The notes below the pieces were generated by a model. The model was not told where the DNA came from, ran no database searches, and saw only the letters and a program-made list of their open reading frames with translations. From Treponema sp. (GTDB lineage Bacteria; Spirochaetota; Spirochaetia; Treponematales; Breznakiellaceae): a DNA stretch of 13,042 bases. The stretch spans positions 1 to 13,042 of the forward strand of contig JAITLF010000308.1 of the NCBI GenBank assembly GCA_031278025.1, given 5' to 3'. The position numbers and the translations under genes are program-made. Within the stretch, counting starts at the first letter, position 1, and every line of letters starts with the position of its first letter. Of this stretch, positions 5,836 to 12,981 are shown piece by piece.

Positions 5836-7773
5836 ATGGCCTTAATACGGTATCCCGGCATGGAACTTGTCATCGGAGACCCGGTAAAAATACCATTAAA
5901 AATTGACGACCCCGGTTTGAAGGAAGATCTTCTTGACAAAACGTTAAACGGCATGATCCTTTCGGCCTCCGGCTGGCGGGGAGTGTTCGCAGCCTCCGGC
6001 GGGGAAGAAAGTTTGGCGCCGGAGATTTCCGCCTCCCACGCCGTCATTGCCGCGGTTGCCGCCAAGGTCTTTGCGGACTACCTGAAAAAAATAACCGGTA
6101 ACCCCGCCCCGGCGGTAATTATCGGGATGGATACCCGGCCTACCGGACCCGCCATAGCGGACGTCATGACCCGGACGCTCCTGGGGGAAGGCTGCGCCGT
6201 GCAGTACGCCTTTATCACCGCAGCCCCGGAGATCATGGCCTTTGCGAAAGCCGGCGGCGCGGAATCAGGTTCCCCGGCATCGGCCTTTGTGTTCATCTCC
6301 GCAAGCCACAACCCCGTAGGTTACAATGGCCTCAAATTCGGCCTTACCGATGGCGGCATCCTGCCGGGAACAGAAGCGGCCGCACTCATTGAAACCTTCA
6401 AAACCTTTATGGCCGCTCAGGACCGTGTGGAGCGGGCGGCAGCCCTGGTGAACCGGGCGGAAGCGGGGGTCCTGGCGCGGGTTTACTCCGGCGCCTCCCG
6501 GATTAAGGCTGCGGCTGTGGACGCCTATCTCCGCTTTACCCGCCATGTGGTAACCGGCGCGGAGGATATTGCGGGCCAAACGGAACTCCTGGCCGCCGTA
6601 AAAGCCGGCCTTGCGGAACGGCCATTGGGCATAGTTGCGGACCTCAACGGATCGGCCAGAACCGTTTCCATAGACCGGGATTTTCTCGGCGGCTTGGGAG
6701 TGCGTTGCCAGGCCATCAATGACATTCCCGGAAGCATAGCCCACCGCATCGTGCCTGAAGGGGAATCCCTGGAACCCTGCCGGGTTTTCCTTGAGGAGGC
6801 TCACCGGGAGGATCCCGCCTTTGTTCTCGGTTATGTCCCCGACTGCGACGGAGACCGGGGAAATCTGGTCATATGGGACGACAGCGAAGGCCAGGCCAGA
6901 GCCCTGGAGGCCCAGGAGGTCTTTGCCCTGGCCTGCATGTCGGAACTGGCCCATCTAGTCTGGACCGGGGAACTCCCGTTTGACAATTATGGGAACGCCT
7001 TGAAAAAAGCGGCGGTGGCGGTAAACGATCCCACTTCCATGCGGATAGACCGTATCGCCCATGCCTTTGACGTTTCGGTGTTCCGCGCCGAGGTGGGAGA
7101 AGCCAATGTGGTAAGTCTTGCCCGGAAGCTCCGGGAGCGGGGCTACATCGTGCGCATCCTGGGGGAAGGATCCGCGGGGGGCAACATTACCCATCCTTCG
7201 GCGGTACGGGACCCCATCAATACGGTAACGGCCCTGATCAAGCTCCTTACCATACGGAGCGCGGGAGACCGCAAGGGCTTCTTCGAACTCTGGTGCGCGC
7301 TTTCGGATCAGGCCGAGGTCTACCGCCCGGACTTCACTCTTTCGGACATCATCGCCGCCCTCCCCGCCTTCGTTACCACCGGGTCTTATACCCCGCAGGC
7401 CCTTCTCAAAATCAACACGACGGATCACGCCGTCCTCAAGGACAGATACCAGGAAGTGTTTCTGAGGGAATGGGAAGAACGGAAGGAATACCTTAAAACC
7501 CGGTACGGCATAAGCGCCTGGATAGCCGCCGCCTACCAGGGGACCGAAGAAAAATTGGGAGTTCTCCGGTTTAGGGAAGCGGGACGGGGCGGTTTACGTA
7601 TTATATTCACCAATAAGGCGGGCAGCGAAACCTCCTGTATTTGGATGCGGGGTTCCGGTACGGAGCCGGTGTTCCGGGTTATGGCCGATGCCGAAGGATC
7701 GGACAAACGGATGGAACGGGACCTTATCGAATGGCAGCGCCGAATGGTTATCGAAGCGGATGGAGGGCAGTAA
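5836..7773 (+). CDS. Phosphohexomutase (phosphoglucomutase/phosphomannomutase family, alpha-D-phosphohexomutase)
   Basis: A 645-aa cytoplasmic enzyme predicted to interconvert hexose 1- and 6-phosphates through a phosphoserine. All four superfamily signatures are present: the phosphoserine loop SASHNP with Ser157 (155-160), the Mg-binding loop DCDGDR (336-341), the sugar-binding loop GEGSAGG (443-449) and the phosphate-binding loop RGSGTEP (605-611). SGWRGVF near residue 45 corresponds to the usual GYRG-type start. It is longer than typical bacterial members (about 450-580 aa), the extra length lying mainly between the Mg loop and the C-terminal domain. The ATG at 5836 follows GGAAGGAG (5820-5827) with 8-base spacing; the open frame back to 5668 crosses the promoter region and lacks family sequence. 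The PUR gene starts 2 bases after its stop, so they share a transcript. Substrate (glucose, mannose or glucosamine phosphate) is not decidable here. Confidence 0.93.
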   Translation: MALIRYPGMELVIGDPVKIPLKIDDPGLKEDLLDKTLNGMILSASGWRGVFAASGGEESLAPEISASHAVIAAVAAKVFADYLKKITGNPAPAVIIGMDTRPTGPAIADVMTRTLLGEGCAVQYAFITAAPEIMAFAKAGGAESGSPASAFVFISASHNPVGYNGLKFGLTDGGILPGTEAAALIETFKTFMAAQDRVERAAALVNRAEAGVLARVYSGASRIKAAAVDAYLRFTRHVVTGAEDIAGQTELLAAVKAGLAERPLGIVADLNGSARTVSIDRDFLGGLGVRCQAINDIPGSIAHRIVPEGESLEPCRVFLEEAHREDPAFVLGYVPDCDGDRGNLVIWDDSEGQARALEAQEVFALACMSELAHLVWTGELPFDNYGNALKKAAVAVNDPTSMRIDRIAHAFDVSVFRAEVGEANVVSLARKLRERGYIVRILGEGSAGGNITHPSAVRDPINTVTALIKLLTIRSAGDRKGFFELWCALSDQAEVYRPDFTLSDIIAALPAFVTTGSYTPQALLKINTTDHAVLKDRYQEVFLREWEERKEYLKTRYGISAWIAAAYQGTEEKLGVLRFREAGRGGLRIIFTNKAGSETSCIWMRGSGTEPVFRVMADAEGSDKRMERDLIEWQRRMVIEADGGQ

Positions 7774-7775
7774 CT

Positions 7776-8300
7776 ATGGGAATACGAGGCGAATTATTTT
7801 CTACCAAGGTATTGTTAGAAAACCGGACCTACTTTTTTAACGTAAAGGAAAACCGCCTGGGGGACCTTTACCTTAATATCGTGGAAAGCAAGAACCGGGA
7901 TTCCGGCGGATTTGACCGGCAATCGGTGGTCCTTTTTGCGGAAGACCTGACGGAGTTTCTTAAAGGGTTTGACGAATCCTTACGGGTCTTGGAAAAGGCG
8001 GAGCGGGAGAAGCGGCGGGGAAGAGTCAAGGCCGGGGATGAACGCAAAATCCGGACACGGGAGGATGGGGAAGACGCCCGTAGCGGCGGAAGGGCATTCG
8101 GGAAGCCCGGCGGGGAATACAAAAAAACTTCCGGAGCGGCCTTTGGCCCTGCGCGCCCCAAGATCAGGCTGAAGGGCCGGACAAAAGACTCCGCCAACGC
8201 GGGAAAAGGGAAATCCGGCGCTGCCTCCCGCAGCCGGGAAAAACCGGCCAAACGGGTGGTGGTAAAGCGGACCGGCAAACCGTCCGGGCGGACGCATTAA
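7776..8300 (+). CDS. PUR-family (DUF3276) nucleic-acid-binding protein with long basic tail
   Basis: A 174-aa protein. Residues 1-75 match the bacterial PUR domain (RGELFSTKVLLENRTYFFNVKENRLGDLYLNIVES, followed by FDRQSVVLFAEDLTEFLKGFDESL). This is the fold related to eukaryotic Pur-alpha; in Borrelia the homologue BpuR binds DNA and RNA. Residues about 72-174 form a charged low-complexity tail rich in Lys, Arg, Gly and Ser with no recognisable fold, making it longer than the roughly 120-aa Borrelia protein as I remember it. The ATG at 7776 follows GGAGGG (7762-7767) and gives the family N-terminus (MGIRGE); the open frame back to 7641 overlaps the mutase gene. It starts 2 bases after the mutase stop, so translation is likely coupled. 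Probable role: RNA or DNA binding, possibly regulatory. The targets are unknown. Confidence 0.85.
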   Translation: MGIRGELFSTKVLLENRTYFFNVKENRLGDLYLNIVESKNRDSGGFDRQSVVLFAEDLTEFLKGFDESLRVLEKAEREKRRGRVKAGDERKIRTREDGEDARSGGRAFGKPGGEYKKTSGAAFGPARPKIRLKGRTKDSANAGKGKSGAASRSREKPAKRVVVKRTGKPSGRTH

Positions 8301-8402
8301 AAACTTCCGGGATCGGCGGGGGCCTTTATAAGTCAGACGGGCGCCTTTCCGATCAATACGGGCGCCTTTCTGATCAAAACGGGAGCCTTTCTTGATCAAA
8401 CG

Positions 8403-8435
8403 GGCGCCTTTCCGATCAATACGGGCGCCTTTTTT
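8403..8435 (+). terminator. Intrinsic-terminator-like hairpin formed by adjacent repeat units, copy 1
   Basis: GGCGCC at 8403-8408 and at 8424-8429 is self-complementary, so two neighbouring units form a 6-bp all-GC stem with a 15-base loop, directly followed by T6 (8430-8435). It reads as a terminator only on the plus strand, downstream of the mutase-PUR transcript. The loop is longer than usual, so efficiency is uncertain. Confidence 0.45.
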
Positions 8436-8444
8436 GATCAGACG

Positions 8445-8477
8445 GGCGCCTTTCCGATCAATACGGGCGCCTTTTTT
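8445..8477 (+). terminator. Intrinsic-terminator-like hairpin formed by adjacent repeat units, copy 2
   Basis: The same arrangement recurs 42 bases on: GGCGCC at 8445-8450 and 8466-8471, then T6 at 8472-8477. With the first copy it would give a tandem pair of plus-strand terminators protecting the convergent rnhB gene from read-through. Confidence 0.45.
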
Positions 8478-8527
8478 GATCAGACGGGCGCCTTTATAAG
8501 TCGTCCAGGTATTCGCCGGGACTTCCC

Positions 8528-9109
8528 CTATCCCTTAACCCTAAAACTCATCCGCTGTATGGGCGACGGTCCGTAACGGGCAATGGCTTCCCGGTGGGCT
8601 TTGGTGGGATAGCCTTTGTGTTTGCCGTAGCCATACTCGGGGTAAAGCTGGGAATAGCGGATCATCTCGCGGTCCCGTGCAGTTTTGGCAAGAATGGATG
8701 CGGCCATCACCTCAGGAATCAGGCTGTCCGCCCTCACCACGGCGCGGCAGGGGACGGCGATATGCGGGATGAAGCGGCCGTCCGCCACGGCTTCTTCCGG
8801 CGTTAGGTTAGGGGGAAGTCCGGGACCGTCCGCTCCGGGGGGACGCAGGTCCAGGAAGGCCCGGCGCATGGCAAGGAGGCTGGCCTGAAGGATATTGACC
8901 TCGTCGATTTCAACGGCGGAGGCCCAGCCTATGCCCCAGGCCAGGGACTTTTGATAGATGACCTTCTCAGCCGCCTCCCTTTGGGCGGGGGTGAGCTTTT
9001 TCGAGTCCCCCAGGATGTCCTGTGGAAAATCCGCCGGCAGGATCACGGCGGCGGCGCAGACCGGGCCGGCAAGGGGGCCCCGTCCGGCTTCATCAAGGCC
9101 GCAGATCAT
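8528..9109 (-). CDS. rnhB: Ribonuclease HII
   Basis: A 193-aa cytoplasmic endonuclease that cuts the RNA strand of RNA-DNA hybrids and removes single ribonucleotides from DNA. The family opening GLDEAGRGPLAGPVCAAAVI is at residues 4-23 with catalytic Asp6 and Glu7. GDSKKLT follows at 34-40, and the remaining acidic residues are Asp128 (RADS) and Asp146 (AKTARDRE). The C-terminal YGYGKHKGYPTKAH is characteristic. The length fits the family (E. coli about 198 aa). A Pro/Gly-rich stretch at about 89-105 looks like a small insertion. The start ATG overlaps the TGA of the preceding 1034-aa gene (ATGA, 9109-9106), so it is translationally coupled and last in a three-gene minus-strand operon. Confidence 0.96.
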   Translation of the reverse strand: MICGLDEAGRGPLAGPVCAAAVILPADFPQDILGDSKKLTPAQREAAEKVIYQKSLAWGIGWASAVEIDEVNILQASLLAMRRAFLDLRPPGADGPGLPPNLTPEEAVADGRFIPHIAVPCRAVVRADSLIPEVMAASILAKTARDREMIRYSQLYPEYGYGKHKGYPTKAHREAIARYGPSPIQRMSFRVKG

Positions 9110-12100
9110 CGGCTGATGTTCGGGCTTCCTGCGGGGGCAAAGGCGCGGTTAAAGTCCGGGAGGCTGCCCAGGGGGTATTCGTTACCCATGATGTGGGTAA
9201 AACCCTGGAAGGTGTTCCCCCGTATCGAGCCTGCATCGGGAACCAGGGTCCCCGACGGACCGGTTCCCGTGCGGGTTTCTCCGATCCGCGGCACGGAAAA
9301 TACTTCCGAACGGCGGGAGGAGCCCATGAAAAAAAAGTTGCAGCCGCTCACCTGGGGGAAGCGGTCCCGGATTTCCATGCACCGGGCCACAAAAGAGGAG
9401 TTCACCGCAATGTCGAGCCGGGAATATACGGCGTCGGTGCCTTCCGCGAGAATAGCCACGCCGTCCCGTGCGGAAACCCCGATACGTCCGCCGGTCATTC
9501 GCAGGCGGGACCGGGTAAGCTCCAGGGCGGAAGCATAATCCTGAGCCTGCACGGTCAGCGTAAGGTCCGCCATGTCCACCGTAGTCCCGGAAAAGATAAA
9601 ACCCGTTCCCGTTGACTGGGTCGCCATGCGGAAATTACAGAGCTCCGCCCGGAAGCTCCCGCCCTGGAAAGAACCGAGGATGCCGTAGGATCCTTCCTGT
9701 TCCCAGCGGCTGTTCCTGATGGTAAGGGAAGCGCCCGATCCCGTTACCACCGGGTTACGCTGGTTCCTGGCGCCGCCGGGAGCATATTCGCTTCCCGAAA
9801 CCATAGAAAGCAGGCTGGTATACTGAATGAGGCACGTACCGTTGTTCTCCAGCGTCAAAAGCGAACCCATGTGGGAAACCGTCGAATCATCCAGGGTCAG
9901 GATGCCCCCGGACCGTACCCGAAAGAGGCCGTCCGCGCCGTTCATCCGTTCCAGGGCCACATCCCGAAGGTTCAGGCTGCCCCGAACCCTCAGCTCCACC
10001 CCCTGGGGAATTTCAATGTACGCCTTGGTTCCCGGCCTTCCCCAGTTTTCATCAAACGAACCGTCTATCTCAATATCCCCGGTAATCTCCGTATTCCGGC
10101 GTATCAGGGTGAATCCGGTAAGGAAGATGAGCCGGCGCTGTTCCCGCTGGGCCCGGTCCAGGGCGTCGTCCAGGAACCGATAGGGATTTTCCCGTGTGCC
10201 AAGCTCCGCGTTGGGAGCGGCCCCGGCTTTCCGGTTCCAGGAAGAAACATAAATGGTAGACGGGTCAATCACAAAAGTCCGGTTTACCGGGAGGCTCCGG
10301 TTCCCTGACGCATCCGTAAGATATGCCTCAATCTGAACCTCGGCAATGTCGTTGGCTGCCCCGGTCAAGGTGAGGGAATCGACTCCGTTCAGGACCTCGG
10401 ACCGCCCGGTGCTATACCAGAGCCGGGCCGTTATGTGGGAAGCAACCCCCAGTTCCCCTCCCCCGGTTGCCAGAGAAAGAGTAACCGGCCCTCTCAGCCA
10501 GGCGCCTTCCGCAGGCGCCGTTAGAACCGGCGGCAGCGGGCTCAACCGGTCCGTACGCCAATGACCCCGGACGGCGCCTTCTTGGGTGATGAACCGCCAT
10601 TCTAGATCCTCTCCATCGCACACATCTATCGTTCGCAGAGAAGCGACCTCCGCCGTATAATCCATCAGATCCGATCCGGAGTACCAGCTTTGGGCTTCCC
10701 CGGCGCTTGTTCCCAGGAGAATCTCTTGCTCCCGCGTAAGGTAGCGGTAGACAAACCGCCCCCGTGCATAGGCGTCTTCCCGTTCGGCGGTAAAGATAAC
10801 AGGCTCTATCCTGAGGTAGAAGGGGCCTATCTCCTCACCTCCCTGATCAATCATCCAGCGGAGGATTTCCCCCGCAGGATGAACCGGAACCGGCGGGCCG
10901 CCCTCCACCCAGGCGGCGTTGCTTTCCAGTTGGTAGCGCACACGGGTATTCCGGGGCCACACGACGACCCGGCTTGCCCCGGAAGAAATAAGCCGGGGTT
11001 CCCCGATGTTGGCGTATACCTGCCCCGAAACGGCGATTACCGGCAAAGACCGCGCATCCCGTGGTTTGTCTTGAGGGGGAAACCTAAGCGCCCGGTCCGG
11101 CGCCAGGGGATCCGCCGCCGCTTCGCGGGTCCCATCAAGGGCGAACACAAACCGGAAGGTCCCCGCGCCGCCTGAAATATGAACGGGGACCAAACGCTTT
11201 ATCAGCGATTCAGGCCGTAAAACAAAGCCGGTCCCGCCGGGATTCCGGGGGCTGCCGCCTATGGACCAGGTACAGCCGGCAGGTATGGCAAGAGAAACCG
11301 CCGTCCGAATAACCCCTTCCTCGCGGGCGCGAAGCTCGTCATAGAAACCGGAGGCAAGCCCCGCTTCCGGGGGATAAAAGACCGTATAGGAGACCGTTTC
11401 TTCCCGGCTGCGTCCGTCGGCATAGCGTATACCCAGGCGGAGGGAGACATTGCCGGTCTTGCCGACCAATGCCGGCCCGCCGTACCGCCGGCCGCCCGGA
11501 CCAAAGGGATCGCTGCCGTCATCGGTCCAGAAAACCTCTTTGTTTTCCGTACCATAGAGGACCAGGCGCTGGGGATTTGCCCAGGTCCCCGGGACAGGGT
11601 TTAGTATTTGAAAATCCGGGAATTCCAGGTAAGCAGGCACGGGGTCCGAGTAATTTCCCGCCCGATCCACCGCCCAGGACACCGCCGCATAGGATGCGGG
11701 AGGCAGGGGATCCATGGCGCGTATGTCGGGGATGTACCGGGGGACGTTCCTAACATCCACCAGGGCGGAGACCCGGCTTCCTTCGTCTGTTTTTGCCGCC
11801 AGGGTGGATAAGCCATTGGCGGCGCTCACCAGGGTCAACAGGGGAGGATCCGGCGCTTTCCGGTCCACCGTAATGTGAAAAGCCCGCGTCTCATAGGTCC
11901 GGTCTCCGGGAGGTACGGCGATCCGCTCAACGATGATCGCGTAATCCCGCTCGGCCCCCTGGGGAACCCCCAGATCCAGGGAACCGGGACTCGGTCCCCG
12001 AAAGGCTTCACGCCCGTCCTGAAGGATACGCAGCCATTCGCCGTCAGGCACGGAAAACCAGAACCGCTGCTCCGTGTTAAAAATCCCATCCCTGGCGTTG

Positions 12101-12210
12101 GTCAAGATACCGGTCCGGTCCTGGGCGCTTAGAACTCCCGCAATAGAAAAAAACAGCAGGCTTCCCGCGAGGATCCTTCGTAAGGCGTTAAAAAAAGGCC
12201 GGTAGGTCAT
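9106..12210 (-). CDS. Large secreted beta-helix protein with chitobiase-like domain
   Basis: A 1034-aa protein of unknown function. It has a signal peptide (positive residues, hydrophobic 13-27, likely cut after Ala29 in LSAQ), so it is exported to the periplasm or cell surface. Residues about 40-200 hold Ig/FN3-like strands (DRKAPDPPLLT, WAVDRAGNYSDP). Residues about 205-280 resemble the chitobiase C-terminal-like domain (VFWTDDGSDPFGPGGRRYGGPA). A second Ig-like run lies at about 555-650 (TDASGNRSLPVNRTFVIDP). From about 670 the sequence reads like a right-handed parallel beta-helix: an N-terminal GTRENPYRFLDDALDRAQ element, then repeating short strands such as GGILTLDDSTVSH. No catalytic residues of pectate lyases or glycosidases are obvious, so a surface or carbohydrate-binding role is inferred. 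The ATG follows GAGGAG (12220-12215), 10 bases after the phosphoribosyltransferase stop. Rich in Gly, Pro and Arg; GC-rich. Confidence 0.85.
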   Translation of the reverse strand: MTYRPFFNALRRILAGSLLFFSIAGVLSAQDRTGILTNARDGIFNTEQRFWFSVPDGEWLRILQDGREAFRGPSPGSLDLGVPQGAERDYAIIVERIAVPPGDRTYETRAFHITVDRKAPDPPLLTLVSAANGLSTLAAKTDEGSRVSALVDVRNVPRYIPDIRAMDPLPPASYAAVSWAVDRAGNYSDPVPAYLEFPDFQILNPVPGTWANPQRLVLYGTENKEVFWTDDGSDPFGPGGRRYGGPALVGKTGNVSLRLGIRYADGRSREETVSYTVFYPPEAGLASGFYDELRAREEGVIRTAVSLAIPAGCTWSIGGSPRNPGGTGFVLRPESLIKRLVPVHISGGAGTFRFVFALDGTREAAADPLAPDRALRFPPQDKPRDARSLPVIAVSGQVYANIGEPRLISSGASRVVVWPRNTRVRYQLESNAAWVEGGPPVPVHPAGEILRWMIDQGGEEIGPFYLRIEPVIFTAEREDAYARGRFVYRYLTREQEILLGTSAGEAQSWYSGSDLMDYTAEVASLRTIDVCDGEDLEWRFITQEGAVRGHWRTDRLSPLPPVLTAPAEGAWLRGPVTLSLATGGGELGVASHITARLWYSTGRSEVLNGVDSLTLTGAANDIAEVQIEAYLTDASGNRSLPVNRTFVIDPSTIYVSSWNRKAGAAPNAELGTRENPYRFLDDALDRAQREQRRLIFLTGFTLIRRNTEITGDIEIDGSFDENWGRPGTKAYIEIPQGVELRVRGSLNLRDVALERMNGADGLFRVRSGGILTLDDSTVSHMGSLLTLENNGTCLIQYTSLLSMVSGSEYAPGGARNQRNPVVTGSGASLTIRNSRWEQEGSYGILGSFQGGSFRAELCNFRMATQSTGTGFIFSGTTVDMADLTLTVQAQDYASALELTRSRLRMTGGRIGVSARDGVAILAEGTDAVYSRLDIAVNSSFVARCMEIRDRFPQVSGCNFFFMGSSRRSEVFSVPRIGETRTGTGPSGTLVPDAGSIRGNTFQGFTHIMGNEYPLGSLPDFNRAFAPAGSPNISR

Positions 12211-12220
12211 GCAGCTCCTC

Positions 12221-12823
12221 TTACCTCATCATGCCAAGAACAGCCCGCAGAGCCGGATCCGGTTTATAATAGTAGGTTTCCAATTCTTCGGCGGTCAAAC
12301 CCACAAGCTCATGACTCATATAGTGAATCCACCGATCTTCATCATGTACTGATAATTCAAGTTTCCTACACCAGTAATCAGGCTGAATGGGAAGCTGCTC
12401 CGGCTTGTCGTAAAGGTATTTGTAATCATGAACCGCCACCTTAATATCCTCACGGGGAATACCCTTCTCCAGGATAATCCGGGTAAGGTGGTTGATGGTA
12501 CGGCCCGAATCAAAGATATCGTCTACCAAAAGCACCTTATCCCCCACCCGCAGATAAGCGGGATCATAGGTCCAGCCTTCGACCTTGATTTCTTCGGCCT
12601 CCCGAACCCCCGTGTAGGACCGGGCCACCACTGCGGCGTAATATACCGGGCGGCCTCCCTTACGAACCACCTTAAAGTACTCGCTGATCACGTTTCCCAG
12701 ATACGCGCCCCCCCGGAGGGACACGTAAATCACGTCGGGAATAAATCCGTCATGATAAATACGGTGAACCAGCTTCAAGGCATTGTTTCGCACGACATCG
12801 TAGGGAAGAAATTCTTTATTCAT
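12221..12823 (-). CDS. Phosphoribosyltransferase (hypoxanthine/xanthine PRTase-like)
   Basis: A 200-aa cytoplasmic type I phosphoribosyltransferase. The PRPP-binding loop VLLVDDIFDSGRT is at residues 97-109. DVIYVSLRGGAYLGNVISEYF (30-50) is the early strand-loop that binds pyrophosphate, and DRWIHYMSHE (163-172) corresponds to the hood motif of bacterial xanthine/hypoxanthine-type enzymes of this group. The expected reaction is transfer of the ribose phosphate of PRPP to a purine base for salvage; the base is not certain. The ATG at 12823 gives the natural-looking start MNKEFLPYDVVRNNA. An in-frame ATG at 12862 would add 13 hydrophobic residues; neither has a clear Shine-Dalgarno. It is the first gene of an operon with the beta-helix protein and rnhB. 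Confidence 0.88.
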   Translation of the reverse strand: MNKEFLPYDVVRNNALKLVHRIYHDGFIPDVIYVSLRGGAYLGNVISEYFKVVRKGGRPVYYAAVVARSYTGVREAEEIKVEGWTYDPAYLRVGDKVLLVDDIFDSGRTINHLTRIILEKGIPREDIKVAVHDYKYLYDKPEQLPIQPDYWCRKLELSVHDEDRWIHYMSHELVGLTAEELETYYYKPDPALRAVLGMMR

Positions 12824-12868
12824 GCTACCAGTGTACTCTATTAAATGACAAATTATCAACATGACCTG

Positions 12869-12904
12869 CGGGGCTCCGCCCCGGACCCCTGGCGGGGTTC
12901 GGGG
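12869..12904. repeat. GC-rich element with two mutually exclusive hairpins
   Basis: CGGGGC-TCC-GCCCCG (12869-12883) is a perfect 6-bp hairpin. The same right arm can instead pair downstream: CCCCGGACCCC (12879-12889) with GGGGTTCGGGG (12894-12904) around TGGC, 11 pairs including one G-T. The element lies just upstream of the phosphoribosyltransferase gene. Similar CGGGGCTCCGCCCC motifs are widespread extragenic repeats in bacteria (general knowledge), so a dispersed repeat is likeliest, with a leader structure as alternative. Confidence 0.55.
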
Positions 12905-12954
12905 CTGTAACGCGACATAGAAAATAGGAATTTATTACCGCTTAAAACGCCGTT

Positions 12955-12978
12955 AAAGGCGGGTTGAGGCCCGCCTTT
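12955..12978 (-). terminator. Probable intrinsic terminator
   Basis: AAAGGCGGG (12955-12963) and CCCGCCTTT (12970-12978) form an exact 9-bp stem with a 6-base loop. On the minus strand it begins 3 bases after the stop codon of the presumed partial gene at the window edge, which suits termination there. The T-run is short on both strands, so orientation is uncertain. Confidence 0.55.
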
Positions 12979-12981
12979 CCG

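Larger units (their letters stand above)
8316..8504. repeat. Nine-copy 21-bp tandem repeat array
   Basis: Nine units of exactly 21 bases begin at 8316, 8337, 8358, 8379, 8400, 8421, 8442, 8463 and 8484. Most share ACGGGCGCCTTT followed by nine variable bases: CCGATCAAT (units 2, 5, 7), CTGATCAAA, CTTGATCAA or TTTGATCAG (units 6, 8). The first and last units both carry ATAAGTC instead of the GATC segment. Units 5-6 (8400-8441) and 7-8 (8442-8483) are identical 42-base pairs, showing recent duplication. The array fills most of the 227-base gap between the PUR gene and the convergent rnhB. No insertion or deletion breaks the 21-base phase. Confidence 0.95.

Noticed and set aside
6265..6954. A 229-codon open frame on the minus strand
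   Set aside because: Entirely antisense to the mutase, whose catalytic motifs are intact; long shadow frames are expected in GC-rich coding DNA.
7980..8399. A 139-codon minus-strand gene covering the repeat array and PUR tail
   Set aside because: Only a TTG start, no ribosome site, antisense to a recognised gene; kept as a finding, not as a CDS.
8316..8504. CRISPR array
   Set aside because: Units are contiguous 21-mers without unique spacers of constant length, and no cas genes are present.
9022..11175. Several plus-strand open frames of 118-197 codons
   Set aside because: They lie antisense to the beta-helix gene and rnhB, have no recognisable motifs and no ribosome sites.
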